Assembly: GCF_963378085.1 (NCBI RefSeq)
Contig: NZ_OY726395.1
Coordinates: 3,782,001-3,846,000, forward strand
From: Mycolicibacterium sp. MU0050
Lineage (GTDB): Bacteria > Actinomycetota > Actinomycetes > Mycobacteriales > Mycobacteriaceae
Direction of reading: 5' to 3'
Length of the DNA: 64,000 nt
Below are positions 48,895 to 61,462 of this stretch, in pieces (positions within the stretch are counted from its first letter, which is position 1; every line of letters starts with the position of its first letter). A model generated the notes under the pieces. That model was not told where the DNA came from, searched no databases, and saw only the letters and a program-made list of their open reading frames with translations. The position numbers were made by a program, and so were the translations under genes.

Positions 48895-48953
48895 GAGCGT
48901 GCGCGAACCACGAAAATTCGTCGGCGTGTCGACCGGGGACATGCACATTCGCG
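48895..48953 (+). repeat. 59-bp dispersed repeat, copy B
   Basis: Begins 2 nt after the AbiEi/DUF559 stop. About 50 of 59 positions match copy A in inverted orientation. A second partial 3' end follows (GCACGTTCGCGCTGAA at about 48971-48986, next to AAAAGTTTGGCGC), as if two repeat ends were joined. Copy C is also followed by AAAGTTTGG. Confidence 0.85.
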
Positions 48954-49040
48954 CTGAAGTAGCGGGCCCCGGCACGTTCGCGCTGAAAAAAGTTTGGCGC
49001 AAGGCGTCGGAGTTCGGGGCCCGGCGGCGACGATAGGGAT

Positions 49041-49559
49041 GTGAGCCCCACATCGGATCCGCCGGGCGCACCGCAGCGGTTGCTCGAGCTGTACGACGAA
49101 GCACTGCCTGCGGTGTACGGCTACGTCGTGCGCCGCTGCGGCGACCGCGGGACGGCCGAGGACCTGACGTCGGAGGTCTTCCTGGCGGCGATGGACGCCG
49201 CCCGCAAGACCGCGCCGCCGCCCATCACGCTGCCTTGGCTGATGGGGGTGGCCCGGCACAAGGTCGCCGACCACTACCGCCGCCGCAGTGACAGGTTCAC
49301 CATCCCGATGCCCGATACGCCCGAACCCGACCCCGACGCCGACGGGTGGGACGCCGAGCTGGACCGGATCGTCGCCGAAGCCGTTCTGGCCCGCCTCTCC
49401 GAACCGCACCGCGTCGTCCTGGCGCTGCGGTACATGGACGACCGCTCGGTCCCCGAATGCGCCGAGGTCCTCGGCCGCACCGTCCATGCCACCGAGGCGT
49501 TGTTGGTCAGGGCGCGAAGGGCTTTCAGACAGCTTTATCCGGAAGGGGGTGCATCGTGA
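49041..49559 (+). CDS. ECF-type RNA polymerase sigma factor
   Basis: 172 aa with sigma region 2 (LLELYDEALPAVYGYVVRRCGDRGTAEDLTSEVFLAAM) and region 4 (LSEPHRVVLALRYMDDRSVPECAEVLGRTVHATEALLVRARRAFR) and nothing else. Directs RNA polymerase to an unknown small regulon. GTG start. Its stop overlaps the start of the triple-VOC gene by 4 nt (GTGA), and no recognisable anti-sigma gene is adjacent, so the VOC protein may take part in control. Confidence 0.9.
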   Translation: MSPTSDPPGAPQRLLELYDEALPAVYGYVVRRCGDRGTAEDLTSEVFLAAMDAARKTAPPPITLPWLMGVARHKVADHYRRRSDRFTIPMPDTPEPDPDADGWDAELDRIVAEAVLARLSEPHRVVLALRYMDDRSVPECAEVLGRTVHATEALLVRARRAFRQLYPEGGAS

Positions 49560-50848
49560 GTTCGCCCAACAGCTCAGACCCGCTGGAAGTTCTCCACGGT
49601 GACGACACCCCGGTCCGTCCCGATCCCGGGTTCGCCGCGCGGTTGCGGCGGCGGCTGGAATCGGCGCTGTCGCTACCCCCAGGAAGCGAAGGAGTTGACA
49701 TGAGTGGCACCGACACGGCCATTGCCGACCTCGAGACCCGCGCCGCCGCGGCACCGTTTGTCGTTCCGCGGCCGGCGGCGCTGCCCTACCTCAGCGTCGC
49801 CGACGCCCGGCGCGCGCTCCGCTGGTACGCCGACGCGTTCGGCGCGGTGGTCATCGGCGAGCCGGTGGTGATGGACGACAACAGGATCGGCCACGCCGAG
49901 TTGGCCATCGGCGGCGGCGTGCTCTACCTGGCCGACGATTTCCCCGAACTGGGCCTGCGGGCGCCGGCGGCCGGTGCGACCTCGGTGAGCCTGATGCTGC
50001 CCGTGGCCGATACCGACGCGACGCTCGAGCGCGCCCGCGCCCACGGGGCGACGGTGGCCCGCGAGGTCGCAGACGAACACGGTTCGCGCAACGCCACCGT
50101 CGTCGACCCGTTCGGGCACCGCTGGATGCTCACCGGGCCGATGCGCGGGGCGACGGCACCGATCCGGCACGGCGACGTCGGGTACGTCGCGGTGTGGACG
50201 CGCGACGCGCGCCGCGCCGCGGCCTTCTACGGGCACGTGCTGGGCTGGGTCGTCGATCCCGAGACCCATCGGGTCACCAACACCGCCGAACCGATCGGCA
50301 TCGCCGAGACCGCGGGGCCGCCCACCCTGTTCTGCAGCTACGCCGTCACCGATCTGGCGGCGGCCCGGCAGGCCATCCTGGCTGCCGGCGGGCGCGTCGG
50401 CGAGGTCCGGCAGTTCCCCTTCGGCCCGGTGCTGGACGCCACCGACCCACAGGGCTTGGCGTTCGCGGTCTTCGAACCGAACGCCGAGATCCGCCGGCCC
50501 GAACTGAACGGTGCCGGCCCCGGCGAACTTTCGTACATCACCTACAACGTTGCGGACAGCAGCGTCAGCCGCGAGTTCTACGGCCGGGTGTTGCACTGGC
50601 CGTTCGAGCCGGGCCGGGTCGACGACGGGTGGGGCGTGCAGGGCACACACCCGATGGCCGGGTTGGCCGGCGGTGCCGAGCAACCCGTCGTCGTGCCGAT
50701 GTGGACCGTCGCCGACGTCGACGCCGCCGTCGAGCGGGTGCGGGAGGCCGGCGGGACCGTGCTCGCAGAGCCCACGCGGCAGGACTACGGCCGGATGGCG
50801 GAGTGCACCGACGACCAGGGCGGCCGCTTCTACCTGGGTGAGTTCTAG
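49556..50848 (+). CDS. Triple VOC (glyoxalase-fold) protein coupled to an ECF sigma factor
   Basis: 430 aa. An N-terminal segment of about 50 residues (FAARLRRRLESALSLPPG, then GVDMSGTD) precedes three VOC modules starting near LPYLSVADARRALRWYADAFGAVV, VGYVAVWTRDARRAAAFYGHVLG and LSYITYNVADSSVSREFYGRVL. VOC domains bind metals or small molecules and occur in dioxygenases, glyoxalases and resistance proteins. GTG overlapping the sigma stop (GTGA). The N-terminal segment could be a residual sigma-binding part. Its stop shares CTAG with the convergent reductase gene. Confidence 0.85.
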   Translation: MSSPNSSDPLEVLHGDDTPVRPDPGFAARLRRRLESALSLPPGSEGVDMSGTDTAIADLETRAAAAPFVVPRPAALPYLSVADARRALRWYADAFGAVVIGEPVVMDDNRIGHAELAIGGGVLYLADDFPELGLRAPAAGATSVSLMLPVADTDATLERARAHGATVAREVADEHGSRNATVVDPFGHRWMLTGPMRGATAPIRHGDVGYVAVWTRDARRAAAFYGHVLGWVVDPETHRVTNTAEPIGIAETAGPPTLFCSYAVTDLAAARQAILAAGGRVGEVRQFPFGPVLDATDPQGLAFAVFEPNAEIRRPELNGAGPGELSYITYNVADSSVSREFYGRVLHWPFEPGRVDDGWGVQGTHPMAGLAGGAEQPVVVPMWTVADVDAAVERVREAGGTVLAEPTRQDYGRMAECTDDQGGRFYLGEF

Positions 50849-52038
50849 CCGAGGACCTCAGAGATCGGCGCTCCGGCGGCGATCTTGGACCGGGCCTTCA
50901 TGACCTTGCCCGGCATACCGCCGCCGACCACACCGGCCACCACGCCGTCGCGCTCGTAGTAGGCCAGGAACTTGCGGCCGTCGTCGGCGACGATGTGCAC
51001 GATGTCGTCGGCCTCCGGCTCACCGAGGCACTGGATCTTGACGTCGTACTGGTCGCTCCAGAAGTACGGCACCACCACGGCGTCCGGGGCCTCCTGTCCC
51101 AGCAGCACCGGCACCAGCACCCTGGCCTGCTCCGCGACGTTGCTCCAATGTTCAACGCGGGCTTGGTGTCCGGTGGCATCTCTCCAAGACGCGACGTCCC
51201 CGAGCGCCCAGACATGCGGCGCGCTGCTGGCTCCGACGTTGTCGCAGACGATGCCGTTGTCCAGCGCGATGCCGCTGCCCTCGAGCCAGTCGGTGGCCGG
51301 GCGCGAGCCGATGCCCACCACCACCAGGTCCGCCTCGACCTCGGTGCCGTCGGAGAGCACCACCTTCTGCACCCTGGTGTCGCCGGTGACCTCGGCGACG
51401 CCGACGCCGGTCCGCACGTCGACGCCCTCGGCCCGGTGCAACCGGGTGACCAGTGCGCCGATCTGGGTCCCCAGCACGGAGGCCAACGGCTCCGGCTGCG
51501 GTTCGACCAGCACCACCTCGACGTTGAGTTTGCGCAGGCTTGCGGCCACCTCGCAGCCGATGAAGCCCGCGCCGACGATCACCGCCCGCCGCGCGGAGGC
51601 GGCCTCCCGCCGCAGGGCCTGGCTTTCGTCGTAGGTCCGCAGCACATGGATGCCGGCCAGGTCCGGGAACGACGGGACCCGCCGGGGTACCAGCCCGGTG
51701 GCGATGATCAGCTCGTCGTAGCCGACCTCCGTGCCGTCGGCCAGGGTGACGGTCGAGGCCTCGGTGTTCACCGCCGTGGCGGCCGAGCCGAGCCGCAGCG
51801 TGATGTTGTGCTCGTCGTAGAACTCACGGGGCTTGAGCGTCACGTCGGAGAACTCGTGGCTGTCCTTGTGCAGCACGTCCTTGGACAGCGGCGGCCGGTC
51901 GTACGGCAGATGCACCTCGTCGCTGACGATGACGATCTCCCCGGCGTGCTCGGACCGGCGCAGCTGCTCGGCCACCCGGGACGCGGCCAGTCCGCCGCCG
52001 ACGATCACGACTTTTGCTTGAGTTCTGTCCTCACCCAC
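50845..52038 (-). CDS. NAD(P)H-dependent ferredoxin-reductase-like flavoprotein
   Basis: 397 aa. FAD site VVIVGGGLAASRVAEQLR near the N-terminus, NAD(P) site RAVIVGAGFIGCEVAASLRK near 150, and APHVWALGDVASW near 275, the plan of rubredoxin/ferredoxin reductases that serve P450 or dioxygenase systems. GTG at 52038 starts VGEDRTQAKVVIV; an upstream in-frame start at 52071 adds 11 residues and cannot be excluded. M. tuberculosis Rv0688 is the apparent counterpart, next to an SDR as here. It may supply electrons to the P450s in the region (inference). Confidence 0.88.
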   Translation of the reverse strand: MGEDRTQAKVVIVGGGLAASRVAEQLRRSEHAGEIVIVSDEVHLPYDRPPLSKDVLHKDSHEFSDVTLKPREFYDEHNITLRLGSAATAVNTEASTVTLADGTEVGYDELIIATGLVPRRVPSFPDLAGIHVLRTYDESQALRREAASARRAVIVGAGFIGCEVAASLRKLNVEVVLVEPQPEPLASVLGTQIGALVTRLHRAEGVDVRTGVGVAEVTGDTRVQKVVLSDGTEVEADLVVVGIGSRPATDWLEGSGIALDNGIVCDNVGASSAPHVWALGDVASWRDATGHQARVEHWSNVAEQARVLVPVLLGQEAPDAVVVPYFWSDQYDVKIQCLGEPEADDIVHIVADDGRKFLAYYERDGVVAGVVGGGMPGKVMKARSKIAAGAPISEVLG

Positions 52039-52129
52039 GAAGACAGTTCTTACACGATGACCGGCGCGCATGGACCGCCACCCTGCGCTACCGGCGGTAC
52101 CGGTCAGGCCTTCGGGGCCGAAGTCCGCG

Positions 52130-53122
<993 letters not shown>

Positions 53123-54370
53123 TTACCCATCCAGTGGGTCACGAATGATGGGGCAGGTCATGCAGTGCCCGCCCCCGCGGCCGCGTCCCAACTCGGCACC
53201 GACGATCGTGATGACCTCCACGCCGGCCTTGCGCAACAACGAGTTGGTGTGCGTGTTGCGGTCATAGGCGAACACCACCCCGGGTTCGACGGCCACCAGG
53301 TTGTTGCCGCTGTCCCACTGCTGGCGTTCCGCGTCGTACCGGCTGCCGCCGGTCTCGACCACGCGCAGTTCAGCCAGCCCCAGCGCCGCGGCCACCACCT
53401 CGGTGAACGGCTTGGTCTCCTCGATCACCTCGACCCCCGGCGCCGAGTCGCTGGGCACCAGGCTCAGCGGCACGATGTTGTCGACGATCTCCGGATAGAT
53501 GGTCACCACGTCCCGGTCGGCGAAGGTGAACACCGTGTCGAGGTGCATGGCCGACCGCAACTTCGGCATGCGGGCGACGATCACGCGCTCGGCCGCACCG
53601 CGGGCGAACAGTTCGGCGGCCACCTGGGTGATCGCCTGCCGGCTGGTCCGCTCACTCATCCCGATCAGCACCACGCCCTGCCCCGGCACCAACACGTCGC
53701 CGCCTTCGAATGTGGCTGTTCCCCATTGCTTTTCCGGGTCGCCCCACCACACGGTGGAACCGACGAAGTCCGGGTGGAACTGGTAGATCGCCTTCATCAG
53801 CAGGGTCTCGTCGTGCCGGGCCGGCCAGTACAGCGGGTTCAGCGTCAGGCCGGAGTAGATCCAGCAGGTGGTGTCGCGCGTGTACAGCGTGTTCGGCAGC
53901 GGCGGCATCAGGTAGTCGTTGACGCCGGCATCCTCGCGGGCCAATGACAGGTAACTCGTGCGCATCTCGGCGGGCAGATCGCGGGTGGACAGCCCGCCGA
54001 TCAGCAGTTCGGCCAGCCGGCGCTCCGGCACCGAGTCCAGAAACCCCCGGGTGTCTTCCACCAGACCCGCCCCGACCTCGTTGGCCACGATCTTGCGGTC
54101 CAGCAACCAGCTCTTGGCCTCGGGGATCTGCATCGTCTCGGTGAGCAGGTTGTGCAGTTCCACCACCTCCACGCCACGCTCGCGCATCTTGTTCATGAAG
54201 TCGAAGTGATCGCGGCGCGCGTTCTGCACCCACAGCACGTCGTCGAACAACAGGTCGTCGCAATTGGTGGGCGTCAGTCGCTCGTGGGCCAGGCCCGGCG
54301 AGCACACCAACACCTTGCGCAGCTTGCCGACCTCGGAGTGCACGCCATAGGCGCCCGACGGAGTTGTCAC
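53123..54370 (-). CDS. arcA: Arginine deiminase
   Basis: Converts L-arginine to citrulline and ammonia; 415 aa. Guanidino-modifying enzyme motifs: [17 protein letters not shown] near the N-terminus, [26 protein letters not shown] near 218, MHLDTVFTF with the catalytic His near 275, and the nucleophile Cys403 in [13 protein letters not shown] at 54370 with GGGAAGGGAAG upstream; the longer frame is antisense-overlap shadow with the transporter gene. It follows the APC antiporter by 20 nt, so the two form an operon. arcB and arcC are absent here. Confidence 0.95.
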   Translation of the reverse strand: MTTPSGAYGVHSEVGKLRKVLVCSPGLAHERLTPTNCDDLLFDDVLWVQNARRDHFDFMNKMRERGVEVVELHNLLTETMQIPEAKSWLLDRKIVANEVGAGLVEDTRGFLDSVPERRLAELLIGGLSTRDLPAEMRTSYLSLAREDAGVNDYLMPPLPNTLYTRDTTCWIYSGLTLNPLYWPARHDETLLMKAIYQFHPDFVGSTVWWGDPEKQWGTATFEGGDVLVPGQGVVLIGMSERTSRQAITQVAAELFARGAAERVIVARMPKLRSAMHLDTVFTFADRDVVTIYPEIVDNIVPLSLVPSDSAPGVEVIEETKPFTEVVAAALGLAELRVVETGGSRYDAERQQWDSGNNLVAVEPGVVFAYDRNTHTNSLLRKAGVEVITIVGAELGRGRGGGHCMTCPIIRDPLDG

Positions 54371-54390
54371 CTGTCTTCCCTTCCCGTACC

Positions 54391-55839
54391 TCAGATTTCG
54401 ATGGCGCCGGTCGCCAATGACACCACCGCCACGACGGCGCCGACCACGATCACCCCGAACAACACCGCCTCGGCGGGACGGAACACCCGAAGGTTGCGCT
54501 CGCGGCGCGCCCGGAAGTAGAGCGCCGCCGCCGGCGCGTACAGCAGACACGACAACAGCAGCTTGTCCATGCCCGCGGCATACAGCAGGAACAGCGTGTA
54601 CACGGTTGCCAGTGCGGCGATGATCATGTCCGGCACCAGCGATTTGCCCTCGCCGTAGGTCTCCCGGGTGGCCGTCAACTTCAGCGCATAGGCCGCGGCC
54701 AGCAGATACGGGATCAGGGCCAACGCCGCGGTCAGGTCGAGCATGAAATCCAGTGCGTCCGCGGCGAACAGCAACGCGATGAGCAACAGGGAGATCAGGG
54801 CGGCGGCCATGATCAACGCCATCACCGGCGCCCCGTGCCGGTTGGTCCGGGCCAGAAAGCGCGGCATGTCATCGGATTTGGCGGGAATGTAGAGGACTTC
54901 GGCGGCCATCAACGTCCAGGCCAGATACGCGCCCAGCACCGAGACGATCACGCCGACCCGGATGAAGATCGATCCCCACGGTCCCACAACGGATTCCAGC
55001 ACCGCCGCCATCGACGGCTGCTCCACCCCGGCGATCTCGTCCTGCGGCAGGACCCCGTAGGAGACCAGGGTGACCATCGCGAAGATGCTGAGCACGGCGA
55101 GGAATCCCATGACGGTGGCGCGCCCGACGTCCTCGCGCTTGCGCGCCATCCGCGAGTACACGCTGGCGCCCTCGATACCGAGGAAGACGAACACCGTGAT
55201 CAGCATCGTGCCGGTGGCCTGGTCCCAGATGGAGGCGAAGGAGTAGCCGTCGGCACCCCAGAAGTTGTCGACGAAGATGTCGGCCTGGAATGCGATCGCG
55301 ACGATGATGATGAACATCAGGATCGGGATGATCTTCGCGACCGTGACGATGTAGTTGATCACCGCGGCGTCCTTGACGCCTCGCATGACCAGAAGCGCGA
55401 ACAACCACACGCCGATCGCGGAGATCACGACGGCCGCCACCGTGTCGCCGGCTCCGAACGCGGGCACCAACGCGCTCAGCGTGGCGGTGATCAGCACCCA
55501 GTACGACGTGTTGCCCGCACACGCCGACGCCCAGTAACCGATCGCCGAATTGAACCCGACGTAGTCACCGAAGCCGGCCTTGGCGTAGGCGAAGATGCCG
55601 GCGTCCAGCTGTGGTTTGCGCGTGGCCAGGCGCTGAAACACGAAGGCCAGCATCAGCATCCCGCTGCCGGCGACGGTCCACGCGATGATGGCGCCCAGCA
55701 CCCCGGTTTCCGCGCCGAACCGCCGCGGTAGCAGGAAGACTCCGGAGCCGACCATCGAACCGACCACCATGGCGGTCAACGTCGGCAGGCTGACTTTGCT
55801 GTCCTTGCGGTTCTGCGCCGAAACCTCTGTGGTACCCAT
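54391..55839 (-). CDS. arcD: APC-family arginine/ornithine antiporter-like transporter
   Basis: 482 aa with 12 or more hydrophobic segments. [23 protein letters not shown] is the substrate-binding first segment of the basic amino-acid antiporter (APA) group, and [26 protein letters not shown] is typical of ArcD/AdiC/LysI-like antiporters. The gene is 20 nt upstream of arginine deiminase, so arginine uptake in exchange for ornithine or citrulline is the likely job. ATG at 55839 with GAAGGA before it. Confidence 0.85.
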   Translation of the reverse strand: MGTTEVSAQNRKDSKVSLPTLTAMVVGSMVGSGVFLLPRRFGAETGVLGAIIAWTVAGSGMLMLAFVFQRLATRKPQLDAGIFAYAKAGFGDYVGFNSAIGYWASACAGNTSYWVLITATLSALVPAFGAGDTVAAVVISAIGVWLFALLVMRGVKDAAVINYIVTVAKIIPILMFIIIVAIAFQADIFVDNFWGADGYSFASIWDQATGTMLITVFVFLGIEGASVYSRMARKREDVGRATVMGFLAVLSIFAMVTLVSYGVLPQDEIAGVEQPSMAAVLESVVGPWGSIFIRVGVIVSVLGAYLAWTLMAAEVLYIPAKSDDMPRFLARTNRHGAPVMALIMAAALISLLLIALLFAADALDFMLDLTAALALIPYLLAAAYALKLTATRETYGEGKSLVPDMIIAALATVYTLFLLYAAGMDKLLLSCLLYAPAAALYFRARRERNLRVFRPAEAVLFGVIVVGAVVAVVSLATGAIEI

Positions 55840-56012
55840 GCGTTCCTTCGGTGTCGGAACTTTGCTCGGGTACGGTGACGGCAGTCCAGCCCGGCGCAGG
55901 CGGTGCGGCGTCGGGCCGGTCGGCTTCCCCGGGCCCGTTTCGGGACGCTATCAGCACTTCCAGGGTCGCCGGGCCGCTATCAGCCGTATTGCGCAGCCCC
56001 CGCCAAACGCAA

Positions 56013-56045
56013 AGTCCCCCATCTCCATTGCGGAGATGGGGGACT
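56013..56045 (-). terminator. Terminator of the str operon after tuf
   Basis: Perfect 14-bp stem AGTCCCCCATCTCC / GGAGATGGGGGACT with a 5-nt loop, 18 nt beyond the tuf stop, followed on the minus strand by TTTGCGTTTGG. One of the strongest hairpins in the window. It separates tuf from the APC/arcA pair on the same strand. Confidence 0.9.
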
Positions 56046-56062
56046 CTGTGAGCTGAGTCAGA

Positions 56063-57253
<1,191 letters not shown>

Positions 57254-57340
57254 TTCTGTGTCCTCCTGGACTTGTTGGTGCTTTTACTTAAAGCATTGTT
57301 GAGGTATTCAATTTTCTGTTCGCCGCGGGGGCAGCGGGGA

Positions 57341-59443
57341 TTACTCGCCCGTCGCCTTGGCGATGATCTCCTTCGAGACCTGCGCCGGAACCTCAGCGTA
57401 GGAATCGAACACCATGGAGTAGTTGGCCCGGCCCTGGGTCTTCGACCGAAGGTCGCCGACGTAGCCGAACATCTCCGACAGCGGCACCTGTGCCTTGACG
57501 ACACGCGCACCGCTGCGCTCCTCCATGGCCTGGATCTGACCACGGCGGGAGTTCAGGTCGCCGATCACGTCACCCATGTAGTCCTCCGGGGTGGTGACCT
57601 CGACGGCCATGATCGGCTCCAGGATGACCGGCTGCGCAGCTCCCGCAGCCTTCTTCATCACCTGAGAACCGGCGATCTTGAAGGCCATCTCCGAGGAGTC
57701 GACGTCGTGATAGGCGCCGTCGAGCAACGTGACCTTCAGGTTCACCAGCGGGTACCCCGCCAGCACGCCGTACTGCATGGCGTCCTGGCAACCGGCATCC
57801 ACCGACGGGATGTACTCGCGCGGGATGCGGCCACCGGTGACCTTGTTCTCGAACTCGTAGGTGGCACCGTCCTCGCCGGTGAACGGCTCGAGGTTGATGA
57901 TCACCTTCGCGAACTGACCCGAGCCACCCGTCTGCTTCTTGTGGGTGAACTCGACGTTCTGCACGGCCCGCTTGATGGTCTCGCGGTAGGCCACCTGCGG
58001 CTTGCCGACGTTGGCCTCGACCTTGAACTCGCGACGCATCCGGTCCACCAGGATGTCCAGGTGCAACTCGCCCATCCCGCCGATGACGGTCTGACCGGTC
58101 TCCTGGTCCAGGTGCACCTTGAAGGTCGGGTCCTCTTCGGCGAGCTTCTGGATCGACAGCGACAGCTTCTCCTGGTCGCTCTTGGTCTTGGGCTCGATGG
58201 CCACCTCGATCACCGGATCGGGGAAGGTCATCGACTCCAGCACGATCTGCTCGGCCGGGTCGCACAGGGTGTCGCCGGTGGTGGTGTCCTTGAGGCCGAT
58301 CACCGCGTAGATGTGGCCGGCCGCGGCCGACTCCACCGGGTTCTCCTTGTTGGCGTGCATCTGGAACAGCTTGCCCAGCCGCTCCTTCTTGCCCTTGGTG
58401 GAGTTGATCACCTGAGCGCCGGAGTCGACCTTGCCCGAGTAGACGCGCACATAGGTGAGCTTGCCGAAGAACGGGTGCGCGGCGACCTTGAACGCCAGCG
58501 CCGAGAACGGCTCGGCGATGGACGGCTTGCGGGAGAGCTCCTCGTCCTCCTTGCCGGGGGCGTGACCCTTGACCGACTCGACGTCCAGCGGCGAGGGCAG
58601 GTAATCGACGACCGCGTCGAGCATGGGCTGCACGCCCTTGTTCTTGAACGCGGTGCCGCACAGCACCGGGTAGATCTCGGAGTTGACCGTGAGCTTGCGG
58701 ATCCCGGCCTTGATCTCCTCGACGGACAGTTCCTCGCCGCCGAGGTACTTCTCCAGCAGCTCCTCGTCGGCCTCGGCGACGGCCTCGAGCAGGTTGGTCC
58801 GGTACTCCTCGGCCTTCTCGGCCAGCTCGGCGGGGATGTCGACGACCTCGTAGGTCTCGCCCATCTTGGTCTCGCCGCGCCACACCTTGGCCTTCATCTC
58901 GACCAGGTCGACGATGCCCTCGAAGTCGTTCTCGGCACCGATCGGCAGCTGGATCGGGATGGCGCGCGCCCCGAGACGCTCCTCCATGGTCTTGACCGAG
59001 AAGTAGAAGTCCGCGCCGATCTTGTCCATCTTGTTGACGAAGCAGATCCGCGGGACGTCGTACTTGTCGGCCTGCCGCCACACCTGTTCGGACTGCGGCT
59101 CGACGCCTTCCTTGCCGTCGAACACAGCGACGGCGCCATCGAGAACACGCAGCGAGCGCTCGACTTCCACGGTGAAGTCGACGTGCCCGGGGGTGTCGAT
59201 GATGTTGATCTGGCTGCCGTTCCAGAAGCAGGTCACGGCCGCGGAGGTGATGGTGATCCCCCGCTCCTGCTCCTGCTCCATCCAGTCGGTGGTGGCCGCA
59301 CCCTCGTGCGTCTCACCGACCTTGTAGTTGACCCCGGTGTAGAACAGAATCCGCTCGGTGGTCGTGGTCTTGCCGGCATCGATGTGCGCCATGATGCCGA
59401 TATTGCGGACCTTGTTCAGGTCGGTCAGCACGTCTTGTGCCAC
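57341..59443 (-). CDS. fusA: Elongation factor G
   Basis: 700-aa translocase GTPase. G1 [16 protein letters not shown]2 [13 protein letters not shown]3 [10 protein letters not shown]4 NKMDKIG. Domain IV/V stretches such as [12 protein letters not shown] and [15 protein letters not shown] are intact. Full length and uninterrupted. 79 nt downstream of rpsG. Confidence 0.99.
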   Translation of the reverse strand: MAQDVLTDLNKVRNIGIMAHIDAGKTTTTERILFYTGVNYKVGETHEGAATTDWMEQEQERGITITSAAVTCFWNGSQINIIDTPGHVDFTVEVERSLRVLDGAVAVFDGKEGVEPQSEQVWRQADKYDVPRICFVNKMDKIGADFYFSVKTMEERLGARAIPIQLPIGAENDFEGIVDLVEMKAKVWRGETKMGETYEVVDIPAELAEKAEEYRTNLLEAVAEADEELLEKYLGGEELSVEEIKAGIRKLTVNSEIYPVLCGTAFKNKGVQPMLDAVVDYLPSPLDVESVKGHAPGKEDEELSRKPSIAEPFSALAFKVAAHPFFGKLTYVRVYSGKVDSGAQVINSTKGKKERLGKLFQMHANKENPVESAAAGHIYAVIGLKDTTTGDTLCDPAEQIVLESMTFPDPVIEVAIEPKTKSDQEKLSLSIQKLAEEDPTFKVHLDQETGQTVIGGMGELHLDILVDRMRREFKVEANVGKPQVAYRETIKRAVQNVEFTHKKQTGGSGQFAKVIINLEPFTGEDGATYEFENKVTGGRIPREYIPSVDAGCQDAMQYGVLAGYPLVNLKVTLLDGAYHDVDSSEMAFKIAGSQVMKKAAGAAQPVILEPIMAVEVTTPEDYMGDVIGDLNSRRGQIQAMEERSGARVVKAQVPLSEMFGYVGDLRSKTQGRANYSMVFDSYAEVPAQVSKEIIAKATGE

Positions 59444-59522
59444 GGCTAGATTCCCACTCTTTCGCTTGCGTTGTCAGGTGCAGTTCGGGTGCCGCGGGCA
59501 CCGGTGCCCACCGGGCACCAGG

Positions 59523-59993
59523 TCACCAGCGGTAGTGCGCGAAGGCGCGGTTCGCCTCGGCCATCTTGTGGGTGTCCTCGCGCCGCTTCACGGCGGCACC
59601 CAGACCATTGCTGGCGTCCAGGATCTCGTTGGCCAGCCGCTCGACCATGGTCTTCTCGCGACGGGCCTGGGAGAAGGTGACCAACCAACGCAGCGCGAGG
59701 GTGACCGACCGCTCCGGACGGACCTCCACCGGCACCTGGTAGGTGGCGCCACCGACGCGGCGGCTGCGGACCTCGAGGGCCGGCTTGACGTTGTCCAGGG
59801 CACGCTTGAGCGTGATCACCGGGTCGGTGCCGGTCTTGTCCCGCGCCTGCTCCATGGCGCCGTAGACGATGCGCTCGGCCAGCGACTTCTTGCCGTCCTT
59901 GAGCACCTTGTTCACCAGCTGGGTGACCAGCTGAGAACCGTAGACCGGGTCGTTGACCAGCGGGCGCTTCGGCGCGGGGCCCTTGCGTGGCAT
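59523..59993 (-). CDS. rpsG: 30S ribosomal protein S7 (uS7)
   Basis: 156 aa, standard length. [23 protein letters not shown] and the signature [30 protein letters not shown] overlaps the rpsL stop by 1 nt (TAATG). The longer open frame to 60269 overlaps rpsL and is not used. Confidence 0.98.
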   Translation of the reverse strand: MPRKGPAPKRPLVNDPVYGSQLVTQLVNKVLKDGKKSLAERIVYGAMEQARDKTGTDPVITLKRALDNVKPALEVRSRRVGGATYQVPVEVRPERSVTLALRWLVTFSQARREKTMVERLANEILDASNGLGAAVKRREDTHKMAEANRAFAHYRW

Positions 59994-60367
59994 TAGCTCT
60001 TCTCCTTCTTGGCGCCGTAGCGGCTGCGGGCCTGCTTGCGGTTCTTGACACCCTGGGTGTCCAGCGAACCGCGGATGATCTTGTAGCGCACGCCGGGCAG
60101 GTCCTTCACACGACCGCCACGCACCAGCACCATGGAGTGCTCCTGCAGGTTGTGACCCTCGCCCGGGATGTAGGCGGTGACCTCGACCTGGCTGGTCAGC
60201 TTCACGCGGGCGACCTTGCGAAGCGCCGAGTTCGGCTTCTTCGGGGTCGTGGTGTACACGCGAGTGCACACGCCGCGACGCTGCGGGCTGCCCTTCAGGG
60301 CCGCCACCTTCACCTTGGCAGCCTTGTCGTGTCGCCCTTTGCGGACCAGCTGGTTGATGGTTGGCAT
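59993..60367 (-). CDS. rpsL: 30S ribosomal protein S12 (uS12)
   Basis: 124 aa, decoding-centre protein. [19 protein letters not shown] and [26 protein letters not shown] are diagnostic. Lys43 and Lys88, where substitutions give streptomycin resistance in mycobacteria, are both wild type. First gene of the str operon. Confidence 0.98.
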   Translation of the reverse strand: MPTINQLVRKGRHDKAAKVKVAALKGSPQRRGVCTRVYTTTPKKPNSALRKVARVKLTSQVEVTAYIPGEGHNLQEHSMVLVRGGRVKDLPGVRYKIIRGSLDTQGVKNRKQARSRYGAKKEKS

Positions 60368-60583
60368 GTACCGGCTTTCTCTGCTTCTTACTACTTCTTC
60401 GGTGTTGCTTCTAGGTCTGTGTACTGCGGTTATGCCCCGGTCGCTTACCCCGCTTCCGGGCGTGTCGCATGCGCGCAATGCATATCGATGCACTTCTTGC
60501 ACATGTGAATTGGCCAGGCGTGCGCCGCGCGCACCTGCTTTTTTACAGCCGCGTACGCTCCTGTGGACCAGGCACGAGCTACC
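60368..60583 (-). promoter_or_regulatory. rpsL leader
   Basis: About 210 nt of leader between the inferred start near 60577 and the rpsL ATG. It contains an A-run (GCTGTAAAAAAGCAGG on the minus strand, near 60535-60550) and a purine-rich stretch just before rpsL. No gene and no clear terminator were seen. Confidence 0.4.
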
Positions 60584-60611
60584 ACAATACCAGTCCTGCC
60601 CACCCCGACAA
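60584..60611 (-). promoter_or_regulatory. Sigma-A-type promoter of the str operon
   Basis: Minus-strand TTGTCG (plus 60606-60611), 16 nt, then TATTGT (plus 60584-60589), a good -35/-10 pair with the mycobacterial -10 TANNNT. It lies about 215 nt upstream of rpsL with no other gene between. Confidence 0.55.
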
Positions 60612-60652
60612 AACTTGCTCGGTGGCCACCTAATTGCAGGTCAACGTGTGAG

Positions 60653-61279
60653 CTAACGACGGTGTTCCAGCCCCGCCGTCAACCGCAGCACCATGTCGGA
60701 AAACACCGCGTCGGTGTCCACGTCGTCCATCACACCGGTCATCTCCAGCAGCACGAACCCGTGCATCGCCGACCAGAACTCCAGCGCCGCGTAGAAGGCC
60801 TGCTCTCCCTCGAGGCCAAAGGAAGCCAGGACGGCGATCACCGGCGCCGCGGCGTCCTTGGTGGCCGCCGTGTATTCGGGGTCGTCGTCGCCGAACGGCA
60901 TCCGGGTGAATGCCGAATACCGGCCCGGGTGGTGGTGCGCGTAGCTGCGGTAGGCGCCGGCCATCACCATCACCGCATCGTCGCGGGTGCGGCCCTGGCC
61001 GACGGTGTTGAGCATCTCGATGATGTCGCCGATCACCCGCATCCGGACGGTGCGCCGCAGGTCCTCGAGGCTGTGCACGTGGTTGTACAGCGAGGGCCCC
61101 TTGGTGCCGAGGTGATTGGCCAGGGCGTTGATGGTCAGCGCGTCCCAGCCCTCCCGGTCCAGAAAGTTCAGCGCCGCGTTGACGATGACATCACGGCTGA
61201 GCTTGGTCGACCGGGCCGATGAACGTCCGCCGTTGCGCGACCGCGGGCCCGTCTGCGACGGGTCGGGTCCTGCGGCCAT
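60653..61279 (-). CDS. TetR-family transcriptional regulator
   Basis: 208 aa. HTH: LSRDVIVNAALNFLDREGWDALTINALANHLGTKGPSLYNHVHSLEDL, the TetR type with a WHG-like ligand domain. It lies directly upstream of the str operon, the position of Rv0681 in M. tuberculosis. Regulated genes unknown. The Arg/Ser-rich first 25 residues are not part of the fold, so a later start is possible. Confidence 0.88.
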   Translation of the reverse strand: MAAGPDPSQTGPRSRNGGRSSARSTKLSRDVIVNAALNFLDREGWDALTINALANHLGTKGPSLYNHVHSLEDLRRTVRMRVIGDIIEMLNTVGQGRTRDDAVMVMAGAYRSYAHHHPGRYSAFTRMPFGDDDPEYTAATKDAAAPVIAVLASFGLEGEQAFYAALEFWSAMHGFVLLEMTGVMDDVDTDAVFSDMVLRLTAGLEHRR

Positions 61280-61462
61280 GGTCGGGTCCTCACCTTATGA
61301 ATTGCCGTTGGTCTTCGGTGGCGCCGGAACACGGATGGCCGGGGCAGCCAGCGTTGAACTCTAGTTGACACCCGCGGGAGCTTGGCGGGACCGCCGCGCG
61401 GCGGCGCGGTGACCCCGTAGGCTGCGCAGTACCCGAAGCAGGCGGACGTGGGAGGCGACAAC

